Shown piece after piece: positions 49,416 to 58,554 of a stretch of DNA of 64,000 bases. The notes under the pieces were generated by a model that made no database searches, had not been told where the DNA came from, and worked only from the letters and a program-made list of their open reading frames with translations. Source of the DNA: CAVTHW01 sp963734625 (lineage in GTDB: Bacteria; Acidobacteriota; Terriglobia; Bryobacterales; Bryobacteraceae); the NCBI GenBank assembly GCA_963734625.1, contig CAVTHW010000023.1, forward strand, positions 1-64,000. Direction: 5' to 3'. The stretch's first letter is position 1, and every line of letters starts with the position of its first letter. The position numbers and the translations under genes are program-made.

Positions 49416-51627
49416 TCAGCGCCACATACCAGACTGCTTTCATTTCCGCCAGCGCGGCGAGCTTTTCCGCGGCGATCCGCCCGACCAGCGTCCGCGGGGC
49501 CTTCCCGCTGGAGATCGTTTCGAAGCCGATTCGTTTGAGCTGAGCGATAGTCTCCGGCGACAGGTCCCCGAGGGTCAGCTCGATCTTCAGCTTCCCTGGA
49601 TTCGGCCCGCCTTGCTTCAGTTGCTCAACGATTGCGGAAAGCGATGCGTCAAGCTTCGAGGCCGTTGCCCGGACCTGCGCCACCGTTCTTGGCATAAGTT
49701 CCATTACGCCAAATTGGGCGCGGCCCTTGAGCGGAAAGTTGCTTTGCGCTGCGTCAGCCACTTCCCCGAACACGCCGCGGTAACTGACCCCGTCCGGCAT
49801 CTCGACGGGAACCTCGACGCGCCGGGGCTGTCCATCCGTCGTCACCGTCATCTCTTCCACCGCCACGAAGGAAGTGAACTGGGTCATCAGGCGGTAATCC
49901 AGCCCGAGTTGAGTGATGGCCTCGCGCACGTCCTCTCTTGGCGTTCCGCTCAGATCATCGATGCGGGCGCGCGCCCACAACGTGGCCAGCACCTCGTGAT
50001 CCGGTTCCGTGGCCGGCAGATCCACCGCGATTTCGCGCGTCACGGGCCGCCCCGACATCTTCCCTCTCAGACGAACAATGCCGCGGCCGGACCGTTGATA
50101 GCGGCCGGTGAGGATGATCGGTTTGGCGCCGAACAGGTCGGGAATGCGGGTTGGATAGACGTCCGTGACCGCCAGCCCTCCCCAGTCCACGGCGATGTCG
50201 GTCAGGAGGGGGTTGCGGACACGCTCATGGAAGCGGCGCGCAGCGGCCTCGCCGTCGTCAGTCAGGCCCACATACTCGACCTCGCCCCGGCCGTACTGCG
50301 CCATTTTATCGAGCAAAAGTCGGTTGACCGAATTGCCGATGCCAAAAGAGAAGATCCGCGCGTTCGGATGCTTCTGAATCTCGGCGATGATCTCCAGGTC
50401 GTTGCCCACGTAGCCGTCGGTCATAAAGCACACGACCCGGAGGTGGGACTGGGAATCGGAAGGCTCGAGCGCCGCCCGAATGGCCTTCATCATCTCCGTT
50501 CCGCCGCTTCCCCGGCGGGATGCGAGAAACGCCTGGGCCATAGTCAGGTTCTCGCGCGTGGCACGCACGGGCTCGGGGAATAGGATGCTCGTGTCCCCCG
50601 AGAAAGTAATCAGATTGAAGGTGTCTTGCGAATACAAACCCTCCAGCGCGAGCTTCATGGCCTGCTTGGCCTTCTCGATGGGGCGGCCGGTCATCGATCC
50701 CGAGGTGTCCAGCACGAAGACCAGTTCCTTAGGCGTCACGTCCGCCGCAGTGATGCGTTCCGGCGGCTGAACGATCAGGGTGAAAAAGCCGCCTCTGGCC
50801 GCACTGTGCGCCAGGAACGCATCCTGGATCTTGTTCCCGGCGACCTCGTAACGCAGGATGAAGTCCTTGTTCGGGATCACCGCCCTATCCCTCAAGCGGA
50901 CTACCGCTTTGCTTGCGGCGGGCCGGGCGACATCGACTTCGTGCGTGGATGACAACAGCTCAGCGACCGGCACGCCGGCATCCAGCGTGACTGCCACTGA
51001 GATGTCATGGCCCGCCCGGGTGCCGGGCTTCGCGACCGGCGGCGTGATCCGGGAGGCGTCCAACGCGCGGGGAATGTAGCGCGGTCCCACCACCATCGGG
51101 AATACGAACTCGTAAGCGCCCTCTTCGTACTTGAGCGTCTCGACGTAGCTGATGATGACCTTGACGCTTTCGCCAGGCATGATGTTGGCCACCATCTGGG
51201 TGAAGATGTTGGGCCGTTCCTGGTCGAGCAGGGCCGCGACCTTCCCGGCGGCGCGGGCGGCATCGTAGATTTTCTGCGCCTCCTCGCGGCGCTTGATCTT
51301 GCCCCGCACCACGCGGCCGCCGACCAGCATCGTCATGTCATCCACGGCGGCGTTATGCGGCAACGGAAAGGTGTAGACGGCTTCGATCTTCTCGCTGAAC
51401 GGATTCTCGAACTCCTGGGTGACGGTGACCCGCGCGAGAAAGCCGGTGATATCGGCCTTCACCTCGGTGTGCTTGAGCGGACACGCGGCCGCGGGCTTTC
51501 CATCGGAACCCAAGCGAAATAGCGAACCTTCGGTGACTTCCGGATCTTGAGCGGATCCGGCCGGTCCCGAGAGAATTAGAAAGGCTGCCGCGACTGCCAG
51601 CAGTGCTCCGGATGTTTTGCGCTTCAT
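49408..51627 (-). CDS. VIT and VWA domain secreted protein
   Basis: A 739-residue protein with signal peptide (ALLAVAAAFLILSGPAGSA). A VIT domain (about 50-170; VTQEFENPFSEKIEAVYTFPLPHNAAVDDMTM) precedes a VWA domain (about 300-470) with an intact MIDAS, FVLDTSGSMTGRPIEKAKQA, then GSGGTEMM and CFMTDGYVGND. The C-terminus is mixed. The layout resembles inter-alpha-trypsin-inhibitor-like proteins of bacteria; it likely binds a protein ligand through metal. Good RBS (GAGGAGG) before ATG 51627. It follows the anti-sigma-like gene by 45 bases on the same strand, so the sigma factor may control it. Confidence 0.88.
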   Translation of the reverse strand: MKRKTSGALLAVAAAFLILSGPAGSAQDPEVTEGSLFRLGSDGKPAAACPLKHTEVKADITGFLARVTVTQEFENPFSEKIEAVYTFPLPHNAAVDDMTMLVGGRVVRGKIKRREEAQKIYDAARAAGKVAALLDQERPNIFTQMVANIMPGESVKVIISYVETLKYEEGAYEFVFPMVVGPRYIPRALDASRITPPVAKPGTRAGHDISVAVTLDAGVPVAELLSSTHEVDVARPAASKAVVRLRDRAVIPNKDFILRYEVAGNKIQDAFLAHSAARGGFFTLIVQPPERITAADVTPKELVFVLDTSGSMTGRPIEKAKQAMKLALEGLYSQDTFNLITFSGDTSILFPEPVRATRENLTMAQAFLASRRGSGGTEMMKAIRAALEPSDSQSHLRVVCFMTDGYVGNDLEIIAEIQKHPNARIFSFGIGNSVNRLLLDKMAQYGRGEVEYVGLTDDGEAAARRFHERVRNPLLTDIAVDWGGLAVTDVYPTRIPDLFGAKPIILTGRYQRSGRGIVRLRGKMSGRPVTREIAVDLPATEPDHEVLATLWARARIDDLSGTPREDVREAITQLGLDYRLMTQFTSFVAVEEMTVTTDGQPRRVEVPVEMPDGVSYRGVFGEVADAAQSNFPLKGRAQFGVMELMPRTVAQVRATASKLDASLSAIVEQLKQGGPNPGKLKIELTLGDLSPETIAQLKRIGFETISSGKAPRTLVGRIAAEKLAALAEMKAVWYVALTK

Positions 51628-51672
51628 GGAAATCCTCCTCGTACGGAAAATGCTGCGAGGAGGAGGTTCCTT

Positions 51673-52589
51673 TCAGCGAGGCGAAGATTGACGGCGAATG
51701 GGGATTTCGAGGGTCACGGGAACGCCGCCTTGGTCGCGCGAAAAGGTCACGACGAGCTTCTGCTCTTCAGGCGGCACATCCAGGGTGTAGGCGCCGCCGC
51801 TCGTCGCGGCCGTGTCGAGCAGAACTTTGGCCCCCGCGCCGCCAGACGTCACTTGAAGGCGCCCGCTCTCCAAAGGCTCGAACACCACGCGGACGAGGTC
51901 GCCGGCCTGAAACTCCGTCTGTGCATCGACTTCGGCGTAACCGCCCTCAACACTCCTGCGCAGGATTCGGTAAGGAATGATAGACGCCTGCGAGGGGGCA
52001 CGCGCGCAATGACTGCACCATGCCTAACGCCGGAGCGGCCCTTCAGCGGCGCATCGCTGGACTGTGCGGCGTCCGCCAGCGCTGACTTCTCAGAGCTGAC
52101 CGTCTGCACCGGCGCAGCCGCCGTCGTCACCTCGGCTGGCTGCGCCGCCGGCGCTTCCATTGATGCAGGCGGGACGGCGACGGCGTCTTGCCTCACCACC
52201 GCCTTGCGGGCCGGTGCGACCGCCGGCTGCGGGGCCTGCGGCGCCGGCAGCTCCTGACGCTTCGCCATGAGCACCGGCTCAGGTTTTGGCTGCGGCGCGC
52301 TGCTGCGCACTACCACAATCGCCACCACCGCTGCCGCGGCGAGGCCGCCCGCGAGGGCCCAGCGCCATCCCAGACTGAGGCGGGGCCGTTCGGGCTCCGG
52401 CAGCGCTCGCAGCAGCTCGCGGCGCGCCGCCGGGTCGGCGATCAATTCCTTAAGCGCCTGGTCCCGGTTGAGCTCGTTAAACAGATCCTGGTCGGTGAGC
52501 GCGGCCTCAAACAGCGCCCGGCGTTCCTCTTCCGTAAGCGTACCGGTGGCGTAGCCGCCGAGCAGCTTCCGGATGTCTTCGGGCCTCAT
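51673..52589 (-). CDS. Membrane anti-sigma-like protein (frameshifted)
   Basis: Protein begins MRPEDIRKLLGGYATGTLTEEE, an N-terminal cytosolic part of about 75 residues. A single membrane helix (WALAGGLAAAAVVAIVVV, about 76-93) follows, then an Ala/Pro-rich linker and an extracytosolic domain whose VRVVFEPLESGRLQV ... YTLDVPPEEQKLVVTFSRDQ part lies in a different frame. The break is near 51985-52010; a one-base deletion (or two extra bases) links it to IPYRILRRSVEGGYAEV. The layout fits an anti-sigma factor paired with the adjacent sigma gene, whose stop overlaps its ATG (52586-52589). No classical zinc anti-sigma (HCC) motif is seen, so the role is inferred from position. Confidence 0.65.
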
Positions 52590-53093
52590 TTGCCAGCCTT
52601 CCAGTCTCCGCCCATCTGATCCAGCAATTCTTTGCGGCAGCGGAAGTCCCAGGTGTAAACCGTATTGATCGAGCCGGCGCCGAGAATCCGCTGGATCTCG
52701 CTAAAACTATTCCCTTGCAATTTTAGCCGGATCATCTCCCGGCAGCGAGGGCCCAGCTTCGCCAGCGCGGCCGATAGCCGATCCAGCAATTCCTGCCTCT
52801 CGGCGCACTCCTCCGGGTCCGCGCCCGGGTCAGCCAGCGGCAGGTCGTCAACCGAGACCTGGGTATTCTCCCCCCGGCGATAAGTTCTTCCTCCGCAAGC
52901 CGGCGATCTTGAACCGGGTGATCTGGAGCGAAAGCGGCACCAGTTCCTCGATCGCGCCAACCTGGGCGTACTTGGTGTGGAGGAGCAGCATCACCTCCTG
53001 CGCGACGTCCTCGGCCGCGTCCCTCGATATATGAGATGCCGCGTAGCCCAGAATCCTTTCGCGCAGCCGGGATAGGATCTCGTCGCGTTGCAT
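52586..53093 (-). CDS. RNA polymerase ECF-like sigma factor (frameshifted)
   Basis: Region 2 is MQRDEILSRLRERILGYAASHISRDAAEDVAQEVMLLLHTKY (helix plus the DxAEDVAQEV core-binding motif), and region 4 is LSAALAKLGPRCREMIRLKLQGNSFSEIQRILG, a helix-turn-helix for the -35 element. The two halves lie in different frames: one extra base near 52883-52888 breaks RRKTYRRGENTQVSVDD. Without it the protein is 168 residues, normal for an ECF factor. It is followed by the anti-sigma-like gene and then the VIT-VWA gene, so it probably controls that unit. Confidence 0.82.
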
Positions 53094-53107
53094 CTCGGGC
53101 TGGGCCG

Positions 53108-54830
53108 CTACTTCTTCGCGGGCGCCGTCCGCGGCTGTGGGAAGTATGGGTCGGGCTCGGGCACGGCCGCCCCGTCCTTCCTCGGCGAAGATGCGCCGAA
53201 GTTTACACCCGAGCCGGAATCGTGGACCACGGCCTGCCCGCCGCCCACGGTGTCGTCATAGGCGCCCAGGACGGTGAGTATGTGGCCCTTGCCGGCCAGC
53301 GCCTTACGGACTTCCTCGGGCACGCGCGATTCGATCGACACCTCGCAGCCGCCGAACTCCAGCTTGGTGAAGCGCGGCGCTTCCAGCGCCGCCTGGATGT
53401 TCATCCCATGGTCCACGACATTCGAGACGAACTGGGCGTGCGCCTGGGCCTGGTTCAAACCGCCCATGATCCCGAAGCCGATGTGCGTGTTGCCGAGCTC
53501 CATGAACGCCGGAATGATGGTGTGGAACGGCCGCTTTCGCGGCGCGAGAGCGTTGGGGTGGTTGCGATCGAGCGTAAACAGGGCGCCGCGGTTCTGAAGA
53601 TGAAAGCCCATGTCGGGCACGGTCAGCCCCGATCCAAAGCTCCGGTACAGGCTCTGAATCAAGGACACGATGTTGCCGTCCTTATCGACCACGGACAGAT
53701 AAATTGTGTCGCCTACTCCGGCGGGAGGATTGCCCGCGGCGACGTCGCACCTGGCGCGCGCGGGGTCGATGAGGGCGGCCCGCTCGGCGGCGTACTTCTT
53801 GTCGAGCATGCCTGCCAGCGGGATGCTGGGCGAAACGTGGATCGGCGACGTAGCGGGCCAGGTCCTGGTAGGCGAGCTTCTGCGCCTCGATCTTGCTGTG
53901 CCAGGCCTCGGCCGTCAGCGGCCCCAGCTTGGGCAGCGCGAAGGTCTCCATGATGTTCAGCATCGCCAGCGCCGCGACGCCCTGGCCGTTGGGCGGCAGT
54001 TCGTATACTTTCCAGCCGCGGTAGTCGGTCGAGATCGGCGTCACCCATTCCGACTGGTACTCCGCAAAATCCGCCTCGGTCAGCGTGCCGCCGAGCCATT
54101 CCGCCATCTCCACCGTGTTCTTGGCGATCACTCCCTTGTAGAACGCGGGCGCTCCCCCTTTCGCCACGAGTTCCAGGGCCCTTGCCAGATCGGGGTTCTT
54201 GAAGATAGCCCCCATGCGGGGCGCCTCACCATCGGGGAGAAAGACGGCGCGGCCGGTTACGTCGCGGCTCAGTTTGACGAGCGAGGCGCGCCACGCCTCC
54301 GAAATCAGCTCCGTGACCGGGAAGCCATTCTTGGCGTAGTAGATCGCCGGCTGAAACAGATCCGCCCAGGGCAGCCGGCCGAAGCGCTTGTGCAGCTTCT
54401 CCCAGCCGTCCACGCAGCCCGGCACGGTCACGCTGTGGATGCCCTCCTGGGGCATCGCGGTGATCTGCTTGCCCTCCAGAAAATCTATGCTGAGCCCCTT
54501 GGGAGACCAGCCGCTGGCGTTGATCCCGGTCAACTTGCCGGACTTGGCGTCCCAGTAGATAGCGAATAGATCGCCGCCCATGCCGTTGGACATCGGTTCG
54601 ACGACGCCCATCACCGCGTTGGCCGCGATGGCCGCGTCCACCGCCGAACCGCCGCGCGCCAGCACCTGTGCGCCGGCCTGCGAGGCCAGTGTCTGGCTGG
54701 TGGCCACGATGCCTTGGCGGGTGATCACCATCGAGCGGGCTTGGGTCCTGGAAGCGGAGAGAGCCGGGATCTGTGACATTGACATTGCGATCGCGGCCGC
54801 CAGCGCCGCGCTCCTCATAGTGGATCGCAT
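53108..54830 (-). CDS. ggt: Gamma-glutamyltransferase family protein (frameshifted)
   Basis: An Ntn-hydrolase that transfers or hydrolyses gamma-glutamyl groups of glutathione. Signal peptide (AALAAAIAMSMSQIPAL) then GIVATSQTLASQAGAQVLARGGSAVDAAIAA and EPMSNGMGGDLFAIYW. The small-subunit start with the nucleophile Thr is in GDTIYLSVVDKDGNIVS, with FGSGLTVPDMGFHLQNR. The reading frame breaks near 53828-53830 (GCCCAGC has one C too many); removing it joins DPRFASIPLAGMLDKKY and gives 573 residues, the normal size. Exported to the periplasm. It starts 42 bases from the orphan permease gene upstream (same strand). Confidence 0.88.
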
Positions 54831-54871
54831 AGGATGTTTCTACTATACGACGGGCCGCGCCGCCACTTGCG

Positions 54872-57310
54872 TCACTCGTATCGCAAGGCGACGAGGGGAT
54901 CGACCTTGGTGGCCCTCCGCGCCGGCAGATAGCAGGCGGCGAGGATCACCGCCATAAGCAGCCCCGCCATGGCCGCGAAAGTGGCAGGATCCAAGGCATC
55001 GATGCCGTACAACAGACCTCGCATATACCTGGTGAGGCCAAACGCTCCCAGCGCTCCGGCAGCAACTCCCGCCAGGCCCAGCGCCACGCCCTGACGGAAC
55101 ACCAGGCTGAGTACGTCGCCCGGCTGAGCGCCGAGCGCCATGCGGATGCCGAATTCGGACGTACGCCGCGCAACTGCGTAGGCCATGACACTGTAAATGC
55201 CCAGGGCGGCAAGGGCCAAGGCGACACCCGAGAACAGGGTCAGCAGCAACGTCAAGAACCGCGGCCGGGCCTGCGCGAGCCTGACGACCTCGTCCAGGGT
55301 GCGTGCCTGGGCGATGGGGAGCGAAGAGTCGAGTTGGGCAAGTACGGAGCGGGCAGGCCCGAGCAACCGCATCGGGTCGCCTTGGGTGCGGATGAGGACG
55401 TACATGGTTCTGGGCGCCCCGGTCTGGCGGTAGGGCAGAAAGATTTCGGCGCCGGCGCGCTTCTCCATGCCTCCGTTCTTGATATCGCCGACCACGCCCA
55501 CTACAGTGCGCCATGGGTCTCTGAAGACGGGACGGATCCGCTTGCCGATGGCGCTCTGGTTGGGCCAGTAGGTACGAGCCATGGTCTGGTTAATTACGAC
55601 GGTCTGGGGCGCGCCTTCGCCGTCGCGGTCGTCCAGAAAGCGCCCTTCGACCAGGCGGGCCCCCAGGGTTTCGAAGAACCTGGGTCCGGCGGTCTGGTAG
55701 AAATCGATGTTCTGCAGGGGGCCGCCGGGTCTGGCGACGAAGCCTTCTATCTGGGTGTCGTTGGCGTCGAGCCGGCGGATAGGAGGCAGGCCACCGGCGA
55801 ACGAAACCGACTGGACGCCGGGAATTGCGGAGAGCCGCTCCGCGAATCGGGTCCAGAACGAGCGGACACCAGAGTCCTCCGAGTAAATGGCTTGGGGCAG
55901 GGAAAGCCGGAAGGTGAGGACGCCGGCCGGGCGGACACCGAGGTCGACGGCTTGCAGATTCCAGAACGCCCGCAGCATGAGCCCGGACCCGATTAAAAGG
56001 ACGAGCGCGAGGGCAAGTTCGCCGACCACCAGGAACTTGCGGAGGCGGTTGGCCCCCAACGACGCGGTGGTGCGCCCGCCGGAGGCCTTGAGCGACTCGG
56101 CCGTACGGTCCTTGAATCCATGCGCGAGCGGGGCGAGCCCGAAGACCAGGCCGGTAGCACATGAGAGTCCAAGGCTAAACAGGAGCACTCGCCAGTCGAC
56201 GGAAATCTCCGAAGCGCGGGGGATGCTCTGCTGGCCGGCGGCGATTATGAGACGGAGGCCGGCGAACGCGAACAGCAGGCCCACCAAAGCGCCGGAGAGC
56301 GACAACACCACGCCTTCCATGAAGAACTGGCGGAGAAGCGCGAAGGAGTTGGCTCCCATGGCGGTGCGGATGGCGACTTCCCGCTGGCGGGTCTCAGCGC
56401 GGGCGAGCAGGAGACTGGCGACGTTCACGCAGGCGATGAGAAGGACGAAGCCGACGGCTGCGAGCATGATGAGCATGGAGGCGCGAACGCCCCCGACAAC
56501 ATCTTCTTGAAGCGGGAAGCTGACGATGGGGTGTTGCTGAGGATGGAGCACGTGCGAGGTGGGAGAAGCTTGGGAGCCGTATTGCCGGACCAGCGCCGCG
56601 ATCTCCTGCCGCGCCTGCTGAAGGGAGACCTCCGGCCTCAGGCGGCCGAGGAGGTAAAGGGAGTGGTTGCCGCGGCCTCCGGGATTAGCGGGGTCGATCT
56701 GAAGGGGCGACCACAATTCGGGCGGATCGACTTCGCCGGGCGGAAAGGTGAACCCGGGCGGCATGACCCCGATGATGGTGCAGGGACGGCCCTGGAGGCG
56801 CGCTTCGCGGCCGATGATCTCGCGCTGGCCTCCGAAGGCTCGCAGATAGAGGCCGTGGGAGATGACGACGGTGAGAGGGGCGCCGGGCGCGTCATCCTCG
56901 GCCGTGTGGACCCGGCCGAGCAGGGGAGCCACGCCCAGGCTCCGAAGTAGTCCGCCGGAGACGGCGGAAGTGGTGATCCTCAGCGGTTCGGCTCCACCTC
57001 CCAAGTTCGCCCCGCCGATGGTCCACGCGTCGAGCGACTGCCAGGATTTGAGGTCGCGGCGAAGTTCCACGTATTCGATGGGCGAGGTCCAGAACTTCCG
57101 GAGGCCGCCGCCGGGGAACCCGGGGAACTCCGTATAGAGGCGGACGAGGCGTTCCGGTTGAGCGTACGGCAACGGCCGCATGATTACGGCGTTGACGACG
57201 CTGAAGATCGCGGTGGTGGCGCCGAAGCCCAGACCCAGGCAGAGGACGGAGGCGGCGGTGAATCCCGGGCTTCGAAGCAAGCCGCGGAGAGCGTACCGGA
57301 GCGTGCGCAT
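54872..57310 (-). CDS. ADOP-type ABC transporter permease (MacB/FtsX, no ATPase)
   Basis: An orphan permease of about 812 residues of the acidobacterial duplicated orphan permease family. MRTLRYALRGLLRSPGFTAASVLCLGLGFGATTAIFSVVNAVIMRPLPY is the N-terminal helix of the MacB periplasmic core, followed by a periplasmic domain, a first FtsX block (ASMLIMLAAVGFVLLIACVNVASLLLAR), and a second periplasmic and FtsX half ending PARRATKVDPLVALRYE. No ATP-binding gene is adjacent, as is typical. Function (export or mechanotransmission) is not established. Start ATG at 57310; an upstream ATG at 57319 is also possible. Confidence 0.9.
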   Translation of the reverse strand: MRTLRYALRGLLRSPGFTAASVLCLGLGFGATTAIFSVVNAVIMRPLPYAQPERLVRLYTEFPGFPGGGLRKFWTSPIEYVELRRDLKSWQSLDAWTIGGANLGGGAEPLRITTSAVSGGLLRSLGVAPLLGRVHTAEDDAPGAPLTVVISHGLYLRAFGGQREIIGREARLQGRPCTIIGVMPPGFTFPPGEVDPPELWSPLQIDPANPGGRGNHSLYLLGRLRPEVSLQQARQEIAALVRQYGSQASPTSHVLHPQQHPIVSFPLQEDVVGGVRASMLIMLAAVGFVLLIACVNVASLLLARAETRQREVAIRTAMGANSFALLRQFFMEGVVLSLSGALVGLLFAFAGLRLIIAAGQQSIPRASEISVDWRVLLFSLGLSCATGLVFGLAPLAHGFKDRTAESLKASGGRTTASLGANRLRKFLVVGELALALVLLIGSGLMLRAFWNLQAVDLGVRPAGVLTFRLSLPQAIYSEDSGVRSFWTRFAERLSAIPGVQSVSFAGGLPPIRRLDANDTQIEGFVARPGGPLQNIDFYQTAGPRFFETLGARLVEGRFLDDRDGEGAPQTVVINQTMARTYWPNQSAIGKRIRPVFRDPWRTVVGVVGDIKNGGMEKRAGAEIFLPYRQTGAPRTMYVLIRTQGDPMRLLGPARSVLAQLDSSLPIAQARTLDEVVRLAQARPRFLTLLLTLFSGVALALAALGIYSVMAYAVARRTSEFGIRMALGAQPGDVLSLVFRQGVALGLAGVAAGALGAFGLTRYMRGLLYGIDALDPATFAAMAGLLMAVILAACYLPARRATKVDPLVALRYE

Positions 57311-57352
57311 AACATACAATACGCACTCCGCGACACGATCGTGCGCAGAGAT

Positions 57353-57981
57353 TTAGCGGCCGCCGAAGGTGTAGCCGACCACGGCGCCGTATTCCGGCAC
57401 GAAGTTGCTGCCGAACTGGAAGAAGTTGCGCACCCAGTGCGCGTCAAACTCCGGCCGCACGAAGATCGAGTTTGTGACGTAGAAACGCAATCCCGCGCCG
57501 AAATGCACCTGGAGATGGTTGGAACTCGCGAGGTAAGTGTTCGACGAGACTGCACCCCAGGATTGCATTGCAGGATGCCGGCAGGTAGAACCTCAAGCTA
57601 GTACCGCCGAGCCCGGCCTGCAACTCGGGAACGACCCTTTTCTGCCCAACCGCCGGTTTCCAGATACCGTTGATGTCGTAGAAGATCGGACGGTACGACA
57701 GCCCGGAATAGTCGCTCTTGCCTGGGCGAAGCGACAACTCACCGCCGATCCCGAAGTGGGGCGTGACAAAGACCGACGCGCCCAGTTTCAGGGCGGTGCC
57801 GTTCAGCTTGGGGGTGCCAATGAAATCACCGGTGCCGAAGGTGTCAATCATACTGTCCGTTGGAGCTGTTCGTAATCGCGGTGGCGCCGACATAAGCGTC
57901 GAAGCTGCCCTGTGCGGCAGCCAGGGTCACGAAGAGCAGCGGAAGCGCAGCCAGCGAGATGCCGCGGGATAGAATCCTCAT
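57353..57981 (-). CDS. Small outer-membrane beta-barrel protein (two frameshifts)
   Basis: About 208 residues once two extra bases are ignored. ATG at 57981 follows GAGGAGACTG. Signal peptide ISLAALPLLFVTLAAAQ is followed by GSFDAYVGATAITNSSNGQ; the first shift is near 57852-57856. The middle part (GTGDFIGTPKLNGTALKLGASVFVTPHFGIGGELSLRPG) and last part (LQVHFGAGLRFYVTNSIFVRPEFDAHWV ... GYTFGGR) alternate polar and aromatic residues as in 8-strand OmpA/OMP_b-brl type barrels; a second shift is near 57548-57556. The total length, 629 bases, equals 209 codons plus exactly two, matching two one-base insertions. Confidence 0.7.
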
Positions 57982-58129
57982 ATTACAGTCTCCTCTCGAA
58001 CAACGCGCGCACGGGATAGCCTCCGTCCGGCCTCACCGTACAGTCTTGTTGGATGAATGCCCGCCTGTTTTGGTTTCGCTCGACCTCGCGTGAACGGGTG
58101 GAGGCAGGTGGAGCCGGCACGTAGAGGAA

Positions 58130-58143
58130 TGCACTTAAGTGCA
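58130..58143. promoter_or_regulatory. 14-bp perfect palindrome (possible operator)
   Basis: TGCACTTAAGTGCA is a perfect dyad in the 276-base divergent gap between the outer-membrane barrel gene and the YXWGXW gene. It could be a dimeric regulator site. No nearby regulator gene supports this. Confidence 0.3.
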
Positions 58144-58257
58144 GGTATTGCCGGTACTCGCATAGCCGCCGCATGGCGTGTCAAGTGTTTGCATACGGCC
58201 ACCCACGTGCACTGCTAAGGCACTGAGAGTCTGACGGTAAGAAATGGAGAGCTTGTT

Positions 58258-58554
58258 ATGGTTTTCAAGCGATTGATCGGATTGGTTTTTGCAGGCGCGC
58301 TGGCCTTCAGCGCTGGGGCGGCCGATTTTGTGATTCGCATCGCGCCACCCCGAGCCGTATACCAGAGGCGGCCCCCACCGCCCGGCCGTAATTATGTGTG
58401 GATCTCCGGGTACCAGAGTTGGAATGGCAACGGTTACACCTGGACCCAGGGTAGGTGGGAACAGCCTCCACGGGCGCGTGCCAAGTGGGTAGGGCATCGC
58501 TACACTCGCCAGAGGGGCGGCGGCTGGATATTCGTGCAGGGGCACTGGCGCTAG
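58258..58554 (+). CDS. YXWGXW repeat protein
   Basis: A 98-residue secreted protein. Signal peptide LIGLVFAGALAFSAGAA, then a basic, Pro-rich segment with Arg/Pro (APPRAVYQRRPPPPGRNY), and the YXWGXW-family core: WISGYQSWNGNGYTWTQGRWEQPPRARAKWVGHRY and GGGWIFVQGHWR. The family is found in secreted proteins of many bacteria; its function is unknown. Preceded by GGAGAG about 7 bases from the ATG. Its region is read on the other strand as part of an open frame that continues past the sulfatase end, but the repeat motif makes this strand the coding one. Confidence 0.85.
   Translation: MVFKRLIGLVFAGALAFSAGAADFVIRIAPPRAVYQRRPPPPGRNYVWISGYQSWNGNGYTWTQGRWEQPPRARAKWVGHRYTRQRGGGWIFVQGHWR

Noticed and set aside
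58307..58550. C-terminal extension of the sulfatase frame over 58307-58550
   Set aside because: The opposite strand carries the YXWGXW gene with clear motifs; the extension is an artefact.
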